From: Carnegiea gigantea
Lineage: Eukaryota; Streptophyta; Magnoliopsida; Caryophyllales; Cactaceae
Length of the DNA stretch: 64,000 nucleotides
Direction of reading: 5' to 3'
NCBI GenBank assembly: GCA_029747015.1
Contig: JAKOGI010001550.1
Location: forward strand, 153,777-217,776
Positions 47,881 to 58,375 of the stretch are shown here, in pieces. The translations under genes and the position numbers were made by a program. Within the stretch, counting starts at the first letter, position 1; every line of letters starts with the position of its first letter. The notes below the pieces were generated by a model. The model worked only from the letters and a program-made list of their open reading frames with translations. It searched no databases and had not been told where the DNA came from.

Positions 47881-48493
47881 AACCTAGTCTTGAATAGCAA
47901 AATCCACAATCTTGTACATGATAAATACTAATTTAGCCTAAGTTATTCTCCCCGTAGTTGGGTTTTGGTGGCTAGTAGATACCCTAAAAACGGCTAAAGG
48001 AGAAATCCCCAAGATAGTTTAAAAGATGCCTCAAATAAAGTTCAAAATTTGCTAAACAACACGAAAACTGGGAAGATGCACGTTCGTGCTTCACCGTACG
48101 TGTACCCGTGCACCCCACGCACTAGCAACATGCATGGTCCTGCATTGCCTATGTGCAGCTTTCGGAAATCCGTACTTAAATCGGCAAGCTTTCTACACGG
48201 TTGTGCCATTGTGTACGGCCAACTGTGCACTCTTTTTGGCCCTTTAAACTTGTCTTTTCGGCCCTTAGAACTTCATAAGACCCCTTTTCCTCCTCGAAAT
48301 ATGATCCCATGGCCTTCTTTTCCATCAAAACTAGTGATTTTCTCATGTTCATGGCAAAAAATCCTGAAAATAAGAGAAACCGCTTATAAAGCATAATAAA
48401 GATCGAAGAAGACAAACTTGACCCTTTCTAATAGAGATCCAACATAAAACCGGTGCGGAAGGGCTGAAATGAGGTCAAAATAGAGGTTTATCA
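47881..48493 (-). repeat. LTR-like fragment, minus strand
   Basis: On the minus strand it starts TGATAAACCTCTATTTTG at 48493, nearly the same as the first 18 bases of the solo LTR at 26519 (TGATGAACCTCTATTTTG), and then shows the same layout: a long AT part followed by a GC-rich region with GTGC/GCAC blocks (48061-48140). It ends at the (AG)n tract with no 3' LTR end or PBS, so it is a truncated LTR joined to the RNase H remnant by deletion. Confidence 0.55.
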
Positions 48494-48680
48494 TCAATCA
48501 TCTCATGAATTTTGTACATAATTAACAGCTCAAGAGTTCCGTAAATAAAGCAACTAAGCTATCTGCAGCTGAGACTATAATCCCATGAAGAGATTTATTG
48601 ATGGATTCACAATGATCACCATCAAATTGATCGTAGTAACATCAATGAGATTTCGAAAACAAAGGTAAAGGGCAATGTAT
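48494..48680. other. Flank of the PIF/Harbinger element
   Basis: No gene or repeat recognised; leads to the TAA target site at 48681-48683. Confidence 0.5.
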
Positions 48681-48683
48681 TAA

Positions 48684-48703
48684 GGCCTGTTTGGGGAGGA
48701 AAA
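48684..48703 (+). repeat. Left terminal inverted repeat of PIF/Harbinger element
   Basis: GGCCTGTTTGGGGAGGAAAA, adjacent to TAA. Matches the right terminus with a few mismatches and a 1-base gap. Confidence 0.75.
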
Positions 48704-48920
48704 TAGGAATGGAACTTGAAATCTGAGGGTTCAAGTTCCTTTCCTTATCATTTGGTGAGTGTTTTAAAGGAAAGGGACTTGATACCATAGGTTTCAAGTT
48801 TCCTCCTCTTAATTCTCAGGAACTTAAACCCCCCATTTACGAGAGGTATTAAGTTCCTATCCCCCAGGGATTAATATTATTTGAAAAAAAGGAAAATCAT
48901 TCTAATTGTTTCTAACAAAG

Positions 48921-49125
48921 CATTGTGAATAGCAATATGCTTCTCCTTCTCCATTTCATTGCACTATCACCTACACAAACCCTAGAAAAAAATCCATTGC
49001 TCTACCTGCCACAGTCGGCCGCCGCCCTGCGCCACCCGGTTGTCGTCGTCCGCATCGGCTCCTCTTGTAGCCAGTCAACACGGACACCGCCTCCTACCAC
49101 GTCATCATCGCTGGAAGTGAAGGTA
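48921..49125 (+). other. Possible 5' exon of the PIF/Harbinger element
   Basis: A locally GC-rich stretch (CGGCCGCCGCCCTGCGCCAC) with an ATG at 48925 is followed by GAAGTGAAGGTAAGATA, a good splice-donor context at about 49120. It lies between the left end and the gypsy insertion. It could be a 5' leader or first exon; the predicted peptide is not recognisable. Confidence 0.35.
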
Positions 49126-49488
49126 AGATACTGTTCATTGTTCTTTGGTCCTCTTTTTTATCTAAATTCGTGAATTAGCCACAGGTTTCAAGTTTTTTTA
49201 CTTTTTTATTTTTATCGAATTCTATGTGTGTAGTGGCTGCAGATTTTGATTGTTAGTTTTGTTGGTCAATTTTTGTGCGGTTGTAGATTTCGATTTATGG
49301 AGTCCTTCCTCTAGTGTTGTAGCAATTTTTGGGTATATTCCTAGTTCAAGAGCCCTCTTATCATGAGAGAATTTTTTATAATTTTTGATTTTTTTTTTTT
49401 TAATGTCTACATAGTTGAGAACTCTAGGCTCACTGTTAAATATTCCCTTAGCATGATTAGAATGTACTGTCCACAAATAAGACATCAA

Positions 49489-50259
49489 TGTAAACACAAA
49501 TTTCTTATCTTTAATGAATTAGACAGGAATTTCAATACAAGACTGAATTTTTGTATTGATTTGAATGTATGGGTACAATCTCTATGTATATAATATGTAT
49601 GATCCTCTGATTCTATCTCCTTTTGGATGGATTTTCCAACCTTTGAATCAAGAGGGGCGTGGTCCTATTTATAGAAAAGCCTCCCCCTCCCCATTGAAAG
49701 TCAAGATGGGCCTTCACTTGGGTTTTGGACCTTTCAATTAGGCCTCATCTTAGACTGCTTTGACTTAAGAGTCATTTGTTTTGACTTTGAGTTTGACTTG
49801 TTAGTCTCCTGGGCTTGGGTCGAGTATTAACTTGGAAGTCATTTCGTGCTTTGACTGGACGTGGACTTGAGAGCCGTTTGACGTTTGACTTGGGAGTCGA
49901 TTTAAGCCTTGACCTTTGGCTTGGTAGTCGACTTAGGCTTTGATCTTTGACTTTGACTTTGCCCTGGTTTTAACCGCACCTTTACTTACACGTCATTCGG
50001 GCTTTAGGTCGTGATTTGACTTAATAATCATCTTGAGCCTCAATTTGGGCTTTGACTTGAGTTTTAATTGAGCCTTGACTTGGAAATCATTTGGGTTTTG
50101 TCTTAGATTTGACTTGAGAGTCTTTTGGACCTAAGTTGTGAGTCTTTTGGGCCTAATTTGTGACTCTTTTGGGCCTAATCAAATTAATTAAAAGGGTTGA
50201 ACTAGTTAATTAATTTGATTTTATTTTGGTACAACACAAATAAATTTTTAGTGCTTACA
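49489..50259 (-). repeat. 3' LTR of the nested gypsy element
   Basis: 771 bp; minus-strand start TGTAAGCACTAAAAATTTAT, end TTTGTGTTTACA. It has a TATAAATAG box on the minus strand at about 49663-49671 and a long TTTGACTT-rich segment at 49750-50116. Partner 55773-56542. Confidence 0.93.
49750..50116. promoter_or_regulatory. W-box-rich (TTGAC) segment in LTR
   Basis: I count 13 TTGAC pentamers on the plus strand in about 370 bp, of which 12 are TTGACC or TTGACT, the W-box bound by WRKY factors. They sit in a degenerate TTTGACTTGRGAGTC repeat, so slippage-type expansion could explain the density. The other LTR (56040-56420) keeps a similar set. Binding is inferred. Confidence 0.55.
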
Positions 50260-52324
50260 AATTGCCCCTTCGAGACAAGATCACATGCCAAACTTGTCGT
50301 TTAAGCATGGCCGACATCTCGATTTTCTTTTTTGTTTTTGGATGTGCCATTTTAGACGCTCCTTTTTTTTTTTGGTGCGCAATGCCTCCATTTAATTTGC
50401 AAGGACCCAATTGTTAGCCTCATCGTATCTTGTCTAGTCCTTGTCCGACCAACTTATTAGCTTGACATTTGACGCCCAAAACTAGATGAACGGACAAATT
50501 GCAACAAATGGCCCAAAGAGCATATGAGCAAAATATCAGAGACACCAAATTGCCAAACAGAATCTGAGGGAAATATGAGAGTCGCCGAATTGCAAGAAGA
50601 CCTTAGTGAAAAATAAGAGGTGCCAAATTGCAAAAGGCCTCAGCAAAATGCTAGTCCCTCGTCCTTTTGGTAGAGACAAAAAATTTGAGATTGGACACAC
50701 CCTATTTGCGAATTCACAGCCAGACCAAGTCAGCCCACCACCTTCATCTTCTTCCCCTCATTTTCTCTCTGTTTTTTTCTTAATACAGCTTTAGTGACGT
50801 GGAGTTTAGGCCTTGGTCTAGTTAATACTTGCAGAGCATGAACTTAGGATAAAGCCGTGTACAAGTTTGGCCAAAGAATACGCTTTGCAGCTCATCCAAG
50901 GTTGGCCATTACTTACAAATTTGTACACACGATGTGACATCCTTATCCATTTTCATCTTCTTCTCCTCCGTGACACTCATCATTACCTATGGCAGGCTTC
51001 TCCAATTTGCATCCTTCAATAATCTGGACAATTCCTTCTGACGTTCTAGCCAAATTCAACATCCCAGTTCACTTGTTTGGAACACCTTGACCCAAGCTTG
51101 TGCATCTGGCTTTAACCTTGCCCAGAAATCACTTGCTCCTGTGCTCTATCGTGAGTTGTTGATTGAAGGGAATGTCCATCCTAGTAAGCATGCTTTCCCT
51201 TTCATTCTTAAAGCTTGTTCTTGTTCGATGAATTTACTAGTAAACAAGCTCATGCCCCCATTGTGAAACTTGGGTTTGGATCGGAGGTGTATATAAACAA
51301 TAGTTATATCCATTTTTATGCCTTTGCAGGATTCAAGGTTGTGCATGCCATGTGTTTGATAAAATGCCTGAAGTTGCTTTTGTTTTTTTTTTTCAGTCAT
51401 CATCACAATGAAATCTAATTATCAAATGGACCTGTCAGCATTCCCGTAAAGAAAATTTTCAAGCAGGAAAGTTGAAGCTACCATAAACATCGTGAGTTTC
51501 AACGTAAATTCATTGGAACTCTAAGAAGATGCAACTTTCATTTGCTGAAAATGATAGTATAGACCGGCACAATGACTCTGATATCGAAGGCAGTAAAGAC
51601 AGCAAGGACCATCTTCACCTTTTGTCCAAGTTATATATTTGGTATGGCTCATCATGACCATGTCCATCTCCCATCACTTTTACCCCACTTAGGTAAAATT
51701 CTCAGTCCATTGGTATGTTTTTTTTTTTTTTTGGGGTGCTGAGGGATGGCCCGGTGAATGAATGCATATGTGGAGTGTCAATAGTGGGGCATTGACGTTT
51801 TATAGGGGGTTCAGAGAGGGAAGATAAGGATGTTTTTACAGAGTTTTTTTTTTTTTGGGAGAATTTGGGTTTAATTGGATTTGATTTGGGGTTTTGATGA
51901 TGGGGATGAGATTGGGTAGACTGCGAAGAGCGAAAGAAATATGGGTCTTTAGCCTAGAAAAGTAGGCGTTGTTTTTTTGGTGATCTCACCCTGCTTAATC
52001 CAATTTATCATATTTTGTTTAGAGGTCATTCCCTTTTTTACAACTATTGGCCATAAAAGGTGCCCAAATAAATCCAAAGGGAGCAACTTTATTATGTTGA
52101 GTGATCTTCTCATGCCCTGCTGATGCCTTCGTTGACAATATATGTTGAAAGACCTTCATGCTTACTTAGAGCGTCACACCGTCAGGCTCATTTGTGGTCG
52201 CATTTTTCGTCGATGCAATGTCATACCTATTTGCTGAAAGGTTGCATCTTTTGTGACTTGCGTTGTCTTTGTATGCTAAGATCCTTCTCTTTTTTTTGTT
52301 GCATTTGTATTATTGCTTGTGCAG
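50260..52324 (-). other. 3' tail of nested gypsy element, no gene
   Basis: From the purine-rich tract (50260-50272) inward there is no recognisable coding domain. 50470-50640 has three loose repeats of an ACCAAATTGC/GCCGAATTGCAAGA/GCCAAATTGCAAA motif. Short poly-T runs at 51717-51734 and 51846-51857. Confidence 0.5.
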
Positions 52325-52760
52325 GTTGAGAAGCCATTTAAAGAACTACTTGCGAAATGGTTTATAGCTAAGCCTTTTGAGGCCTAAAACGGAAACCCAC
52401 ATGTCTAAAAGTGGTATGAAGATTTAAAGAACCACCTGGGAAATGGTTCACCAAGGCCTTTGGTGTCTAGAATGGAAACGTACATGCCTAAAAGTGGTAT
52501 GAAGACTTAAATAACCACTTGCTAAATAGTTCGCCGCAAGGCCTTTGGTGCCTAGAATGGAGACTTACACGCCTAAAAGTGGTATAAAGACTTGAAGAAC
52601 CGCTTGCAAAATGGTTCACCGCTAGGCCTTTGGCGCCTAGAACTAAAATTTACATGCCTGAAAGTGGTTTGAAGACTTGAAGAATCACTTATGAAATGGT
52701 TCACCGCTAGGCCTTTGATGCCTGGAACAGAAACCTACACGGTTGAAAGTGGTATGAGCC
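52325..52760. repeat. About five copies of an 85-bp tandem repeat
   Basis: The landmark AAAGTGGTAT (or close variant) occurs at 52408, 52491, 52576, 52661 and 52746, spaced 83-85 bp. Each unit also has ACCRCTTGCRAAATGGTTCACC and AGGCCTTTGGTGCCTAGAAC blocks with substitutions. Confidence 0.9.
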
Positions 52761-52954
52761 TCGATGAGCAGCTTGGCGGCAGGAAGGTGTTATCTTTTTT
52801 TGCTTTTCATTCATGCCCCCCTTTTGTCTGTGTTATGTGTTTGACTGCACTCGATGATTTATTGACCAACCTACAGACTTATCGGAATTTGCAATTCCTA
52901 ATAACATCAAGTCATCACGTAGTTCAACAAAGTATGCTTTGATCTTTTGTTTTG

Positions 52955-53285
52955 CCGTTCACAGTTTATACTCTTGCGGGCCAGGAGTAGTATAATGATT
53001 TGGCTTGAGTGAACAGTTTATACTTTTGCTCGGGAGCCAGCATTTCTTGATGTATATGAACAGTTTAGACTCTTGTTCAGGAGCCTTCTTTATTGAATGT
53101 GTGAATAGTTTATTTTCTTATTCAGGAGTCTTCTTTTTTGAATGTGTGAACTTTAGATATCTCTTCTCTTCTTTTCTTTTAATTTTTTGGTGAACAGTTT
53201 AAGCTCTTATTCAGGAGCGAACATGTTTTTTTTTTTTTTTTTGGGTTGTGGTGAACAGTTTAGGCTCTTACCAGGAGCTAGTCCA
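52955..53285. repeat. Short interspersed-tandem array with GAACAGTTTA...CAGGAGC unit
   Basis: Units of the form GTGAACAGTTTAGACTCTTG then TTCAGGAGCC recur at about 52958, 53010, 53058, 53100, 53190 and 53250, with variable spacers (poly-T or TTGAATGTGT). The spacing of 45-90 bp shows indels between units. Confidence 0.85.
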
Positions 53286-53294
53286 AGTATTTCC

Positions 53295-53880
53295 TCAAAG
53301 GAAGTAGCTCTTCAAGAACTTGCCACTTATTGGTCCAACCCGAACTCCTTGTCTATCTACTATCTTGTAGGCACCATTTGAGTATACCTCACGGACAACA
53401 TAAGGTCCTTCCCATTTCGGAGTGAATTTGCTTCTTGTCTTATGGGTCATGATGATTGGCCTCTTCAATGCAAGCACCTGATCCCCAACTTGGAATGAAC
53501 GCGATTGCACTTTTTTGTTGAACGCTCAAGCTAGGCGAGCCTAATAATATTCTAACTTCTTTTGGGCTTGGAGTCTTTTCTCATCGAGGGCCTCCAATTC
53601 TGTTAAACAAAGTTGGTGGTTTCCATCCTGACTCAAACCCTCTTGTATAGCAATTCGCAATTGCGGGATTTGAATTGCCAGTGGCAGGACGGCTTCTACT
53701 CCGTACACTAGAGCATAGGGGGTTGACTATGTTGGCATCTTGTATGTGGTTCGATACACCTAAAGAGCCTTTCCTAACCTCTCATGCCAATCTCTTTTGG
53801 GAGGGACACTTAGATCTCCATTTGTCTCATCATCTTCAGATTCAGAACATGAGGTCGTGTAGATGGCCATACAATCAATG
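53295..53880 (-). pseudogene. gypsy integrase C-terminal remnant, minus strand
   Basis: From about 53785 downwards the minus strand reads ALWVYRTTYKMPT, stop, STPYALVYGVEAVLPL and IQIPQLRI, the region just after the integrase catalytic Glu in plant gypsy elements. After a further stop, AFNKKVQSRSFQVGDQVLAL, FTPKWEGPYVVREVYSNGAY and FLKSYFL (53510-53295) form the C-terminal chromatin-proximal domain up to the pol stop. The core catalytic domain and everything upstream in pol are absent, the sequence joining directly to gag text. Confidence 0.88.
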
Positions 53881-53989
53881 AAACTTTTTGGAAAGCATTC
53901 TCCTAAGGGGTTTGGCGCCTCAGGGAGATTTACTTTAGAATTCGGCTCATCAACCTCTTACACTGACGTGGCTAGCTTCTACAGTTTTA

Positions 53990-55362
53990 TCCAAATCTAG
54001 AATGGTTTTCCTTCCCTAGCCAATCATATGATGCGCTCCCTGATTGGAACGCACTTTTCAAGGGGGTGACTAACGCTTCTAAGGTGCTGACAACCTTTAG
54101 GGTCGGCGGTCCTCCCAACTTCCTCTGGACGTTTTGGGCCAAGCAATTCGATGACACCCTTCTCAAGCAAGTCATCTAGCATGCCTGACAAATCCGAGTC
54201 AAAAAATGGATACTTCTTTTCCTGGAGCACTTTTAGTGTGGGACGCTTCTTTGTCATAACCTTGAATGACAAACTCTTCTTACCCTCTAGTTTCGGCTTT
54301 CCCATAATGCAAATTGGCTAACTTGTAAAGGTGGACATCACTTCTTTGGTCGTGCTCTTAGAAAAGTTAACATCCTTCTCGAATTCAACTTGGTCCTTCC
54401 TTGATTCAGTAGAATAGAAGGAGTTGTCGCGATGACTAACTATAGTCACCTCCATGTCGCCCATTCTTGAAAAGTCCTGGGTTTGCTCATTTAGATGACA
54501 TACAACAAGTCCCGGTGCATGTCATGGGTGCAAATTCTGATGGCGAAAGCTTCAGACAGTCAATCCTTGCACTCAAGGCTAAATGCACGCCAGCGATTGA
54601 TGTAGTCAGGAACTGGCTCATCTTTCCGTTGTTTTGTATTTGTCAGCTCAGTCATGCTAACAATACACTATGTGCTGTAGACCTGTTGAGGAACTCTTAC
54701 TCCATTTGTTCCCAACTATTAATGGACTCAGACTCTAGATTGGTACACCAATCAAAGGTAATACCTTTCAACGTCCTGATGAACTGTTTTACCATGAGGT
54801 CGTTGTTAGTTCTAGCATTGTTGCATGTCTCAATGAAATGTGCGACATGCTGTTTTGGGTTACCTTTGCCATCAAACTGTTGGAACTTAGGGGTTTGGTA
54901 ACCACAGGGCATGAAAAAAGCATCCACCGTTTTAGTGCAAGGCTTGGTGTATAGATGAGTTCTATGCGAACCTCCACCTAACTGCGCCTTAACTGCATTT
55001 GCTATCAAGTCTTGGATTTGCTCAATATTCGTTGATCTAGAGGGCTTGACATTTTTAGGTGTAACACCTTTCTTTGGTTGCTTTTCGTTGTGAGAAGTCT
55101 TAGTGTGGATGGACACTTTTTCTAAGTCCTCACTTTCTGAGTCCTTCGTAGAAGATTGAGCTCATCATTTTTCTAACTCTCTGGTCAGCTTAGCAATCTT
55201 TTCTTCTTGAATCTTTATGCGCACTTCCATTTCTTTGTTCTCCCAGGTGAATTTGCATAGGATGGCCTTCATGTTAGCCATCTCCTCTTCTAGAATTGTT
55301 GTGCCTCTCATCATGGTTGGGATGATAACAGTTTTGGAGGACTCAACTTCAATTTCTGACAT
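53990..55362 (-). pseudogene. gypsy Gag remnant, minus strand
   Basis: Starts MSEIEVESSK at 55362 with a coiled-coil-like segment (NKEMEVRIKIQEEKIAKL). Two stops follow, then a Lys/Ser linker and the capsid part: IDALRMP-like TVDAFFMPCGYQTPKFQQFD (about 54915-54860), GKGNPKQHVAHFIETCNNA, and VKQFIRTLKGITFDWCTNLE with SINSWEQME (54780-54697), the Retrotrans_gag fold. Downstream (54305-54024) KKYPFFDSDLSGMLDDLLEK and GCQHLRSVSHPLEKCVPIRE is the C-terminal part with a Cys/His module (CQH...H...C). Frameshifts break it at about 54690 and 54030. Confidence 0.9.
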
Positions 55363-55772
55363 GCGTGCCTCCTTTGGTTAGGGCGAAGAAGAGTTACTGC
55401 TATAGTCCTTAACCCCGCAGACTGGAGATTGAAGCTAGAGGTTTTGAATTTCATCCATCCAAGATGATGTCTCTTGTCGCATCTTCGAGTCTTGGAGTTT
55501 GGATGGGGCCGGCGTAGTCTGCCTACTAGCGTTCGATGTAGCAGCTTTCGTCATACTTCTGGTCTTCATGGTGTGAACGCGCCTGCTAGAAGTGACACTT
55601 GCTTCACAGGATCTACGAGAGAGAGATCACGTGTTCTTCTTCTTCGAAGCTTGCACGGCAACATTCTTCATGGCCATGTCTTCTTTGAAGATGAAGCTTT
55701 TGAGACTTGAAAGTCTTGATCCTTAGGAGAAAGAGATGAGAGGTAGAGATGTCCCACCGAGTGTGCCAAATT

Positions 55773-56542
55773 TCTAAACACAAAGTTCAAGTCTAAAATA
55801 AATTAAATAGGAATTTGGATACAAGAATGAATTTTTATATTGATTTGAATTTATGGGTACAATCTCTATGTATACAATGTGTATGACCATCTGATTCTAT
55901 CTCTTTTTAGATGGATTTTCCAACCTTTGAATCAGGGGAGAGTATGGTCTTATTTATGGGAAAGCCTCCCCTTCCCCCTTGAAAGTCAAGATGAGCCTTG
56001 ACTTGGGTTTTGGGCCTTTCAATTAAGCCTTACCTTGGATTGCTTTGACATAAGAGTCATTTGGTCTGACTTTGAGTTTGACTTGGGAGTCTCCCGGGTT
56101 TGGGCCGAGTATTGACTTGGAAGTTACCCCGAGCTTTGACCGAATGTTAACTTGAGAGTCGTTTGGCGTTTGACTTGGGAGTCGATTTAGGCCTTGACCT
56201 TTAGCTTGCTAGTTGACTTAGGCTTTGACCTTTGGCTTTGACTTTAACCTGGTTTCGACTGCGCCTTGACTTTGACGTCGTTAGGGCTTTAGATCGTGAC
56301 TTGATTTAGTAGTCGTCTTCAGCCTCGATTTGGACTTTGACTTGAGTTTTGACTGAGCCGTGACTTGGAGTCATTTGGATTTCATCTTGGGCTTGACTTG
56401 AGAGTCTTTTGATTTGGGTTGCGAGTCTTTTGGGCCGAATTTGTGACTCTTTTAGGCCTCATCAAATTAATGAAAAGGGTTGACCCAATTAATTAATTTG
56501 ATGTTATTTTGGTATAGCACGAATAAAGTTTTAGTGCCTACA
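55773..56542 (-). repeat. 5' LTR of the nested gypsy element
   Basis: 770 bp; minus-strand start TGTAGGCACTAAAACTTTAT. Its inner end reads TTTGTGTTTAGA where the partner has TTTGTGTTTACA. The TATA box seen in the other LTR is changed to CATAAATAAG here. Confidence 0.93.
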
Positions 56543-56919
56543 ATCACACTTTTTGATTTCACAAATAAGCCCCTCACAAGCGAAAAATGGTGAAGAAGAG
56601 CGCTAATTGAAGCAAAATAAGATGTCACAAGCAAAACTAATTCACCAAACTTGTTTTTTTCCAATTATTTGGTTTGAAATGATTTGGAAAATTTAAATGT
56701 TTGCACTTTCTGATTTCAAATGCTAGTTTTTGATATATAATAGTAATCTTAATTTGGCAATGAATTATCAAAATGATTTCAACATAATATGGCTCCATCC
56801 TGTCAATTGTTGCTTGTGAGGAAGAGGAAGAAAATGCAATTGCAATTGATCGTCACAATTGTGTTTGTTATAAATGTTGTACTTTTGGTGAGATTGATGT
56901 GGTGAATGATGGCTATTGC
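56543..56919 (+). other. PIF/Harbinger DNA resuming after the gypsy insertion
   Basis: Non-coding or intronic sequence between the insertion and the transposase; begins with the target-site copy ATCAC. Confidence 0.55.
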
Positions 56920-58230
56920 GGCTCATGAAACCCAAAAAAAAAAAAGTGAAATTGTCTTGTAGAGAAAAGAAGCATCGTAGATTAGTAAATTTGAATAAGT
57001 TAAGTAAAGATAGCGACGCTACTTGTAAAACTAAGTTTCGCATGAATAGGCGTACTTTCAATATCTTATGAGAAATGGTTAGGGATACTGGGGCTTTAAT
57101 AGGTAGTAGATATGTCATTGGAAAAGATTGTTGCATGTTTTTGTATACATTGGCCCATCAGTTCAAAAACAGGACAGTAGGAAGTTATTTCTATAAAAGT
57201 AGAGAAAGTGTGAGTAGAAAATTCCACTGTTGTCTTGTAGTGGTTTTGAAGTTACATACGCATTTGCTCAAGAAGCCTACACCTATATCAGAAGATTGTG
57301 AAGGTAATAGATACAAATGTTTTAAGGTAATGCAACTTTTATGTGTAATTCCTAATAAACCTAAATACAACGCATGTGTCTAAAGAGTTGTTTATCTATA
57401 TTGACTTGTAGAATTGCATAGGTGCATTAGGTGGTACATACATTAATGTTCACATACCTGTTAAGGATAGACCAAGGTATTGGACAAGGAATGGCACTCT
57501 CACTATGAATGTCAGGTGCATGCACACCTAATATGGAATTCACCTATGTGTTGCCGAGTTGGGAAGGATCTGCACATGATGGTCGTGTTCTTCATGATGC
57601 ACTTTCTAGGCCTAATGGTTTAAAAGTTCCTTAAGGTAACAATTAAGACAAATACATATTTAGTGATCATAATATTCTCATGACAATAAATAACTCTTTT
57701 TTCGTACTTGTCAAGGTACATATTATTTGATAGATGCTGGATATGCTAATTGTGAGGGATTCCTGGCATCATATAGAGGTCATTGATATCACTTGAAGGA
57801 GTGGGGGGATCGACAACCTGTAAGTGCAGAAGAGTACTTTAATATGAAACATTCTAAAGCTAGAAATGTAATATAGCGATGCTTTGGATTATTAAAATGA
57901 AGATGGGGTATTCTTAGATCCCCTTAGTACTTTCCTATACGTACTCAAGGTCGTATAGTTCTAGCAGGTGCTCTATTACATAACTTGCTTCGAAAATATA
58001 TGCCAATGGATGGCAAGGTGGTGTTTGAGGATGAAGATGAGGAAGAAGCTGGTGATGATGATGAGGACGACACTGATGATGAAGTTGAGTATGTTACTGA
58101 CATTGAAATATCTGATGCTTGGATGACTTTTTGGAGTTCCTTGGCCAAACTTTGTTTAATAATTGGCGAATTAGATCAAATAGGAATAGATAATGTATCA
58201 CAACTACTTGTGTTGAACTTATGGTTATGA
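56920..58230 (+). pseudogene. PIF/Harbinger transposase (HARBI1-like DDE nuclease) remnant
   Basis: N-terminal part: FRMNRRTFNIL, then VIGKDCCMFLYTLAHQFKNR and SYFYKSRESVSRKFHCCL (57035-57240), the helix-turn-helix region of PIF transposases. DDE part: NCIGALGGTYINVHIPVKDR (about 57412-57470), where the family has A-I-D-G-T-H; the first catalytic Asp is Gly. GSAHDGRVLHDALSRPNGL (about 57562-57620) keeps the second Asp. YYLIDAGYANCEGFLASYRG and NMKHSKARNVI, TAG, RCFGLLK follow (57720-57895); the catalytic Glu codon is the TAG. ALLHNLLRKYMP and a long Asp/Glu-rich tail end at 58230. It would cut at the terminal repeats; this copy is inactive. Confidence 0.92.
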
Positions 58231-58375
58231 TATATGATGTTCTAGACTACTACGTATGATGTTTTAAACTATGGTGTACTTATTTAAACTATGGTGCATT
58301 TGTTTCAACTATGATGCATTTGTTCCAACCATGCAATATTTATTTTATGTGTTGTATACATGATTTATGTGGCAT

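Larger units (their letters stand above)
49489..56542 (-). mobile_element. Minus-strand Ty3/gypsy element nested in PIF/Harbinger, pol-deleted
   Basis: Paired LTRs 49489-50259 (771 bp) and 55773-56542 (770 bp), flanked by ATCAA (49484-49488) and ATCAC (56543-56547), a 5-bp target duplication with one change. On the minus strand the order is 5' LTR, leader with TTTGGCACACTCGGTGGGAC, gag (55362-53990), integrase C-terminus (53880-53295), a 3-kb tail with two tandem arrays, a purine-rich tract (GAAGGGGCAAT) and 3' LTR. Protease, RT, RNase H and most of integrase are missing, so the element is non-autonomous and would have needed enzymes from relatives. Confidence 0.92.

Noticed and set aside
47691..47909. 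Minus-strand ORF with a long Ser/Leu alternation
   Set aside because: The alternation is the translated (AG)n tract; only the part after it is real RNase H text.
43199..48498. GCAAT/TCAAT as proof of one complete element at 43204-48493
   Set aside because: The two LTR-like ends are not homologous, and copy B does not resume beyond 48498; a 4-of-5 match is weak.
58013..58110. Asp/Glu-rich ORF as a separate acidic protein
   Set aside because: It is in frame with the end of the PIF transposase and follows ALLHNLLR; it is the acidic tail of that protein.
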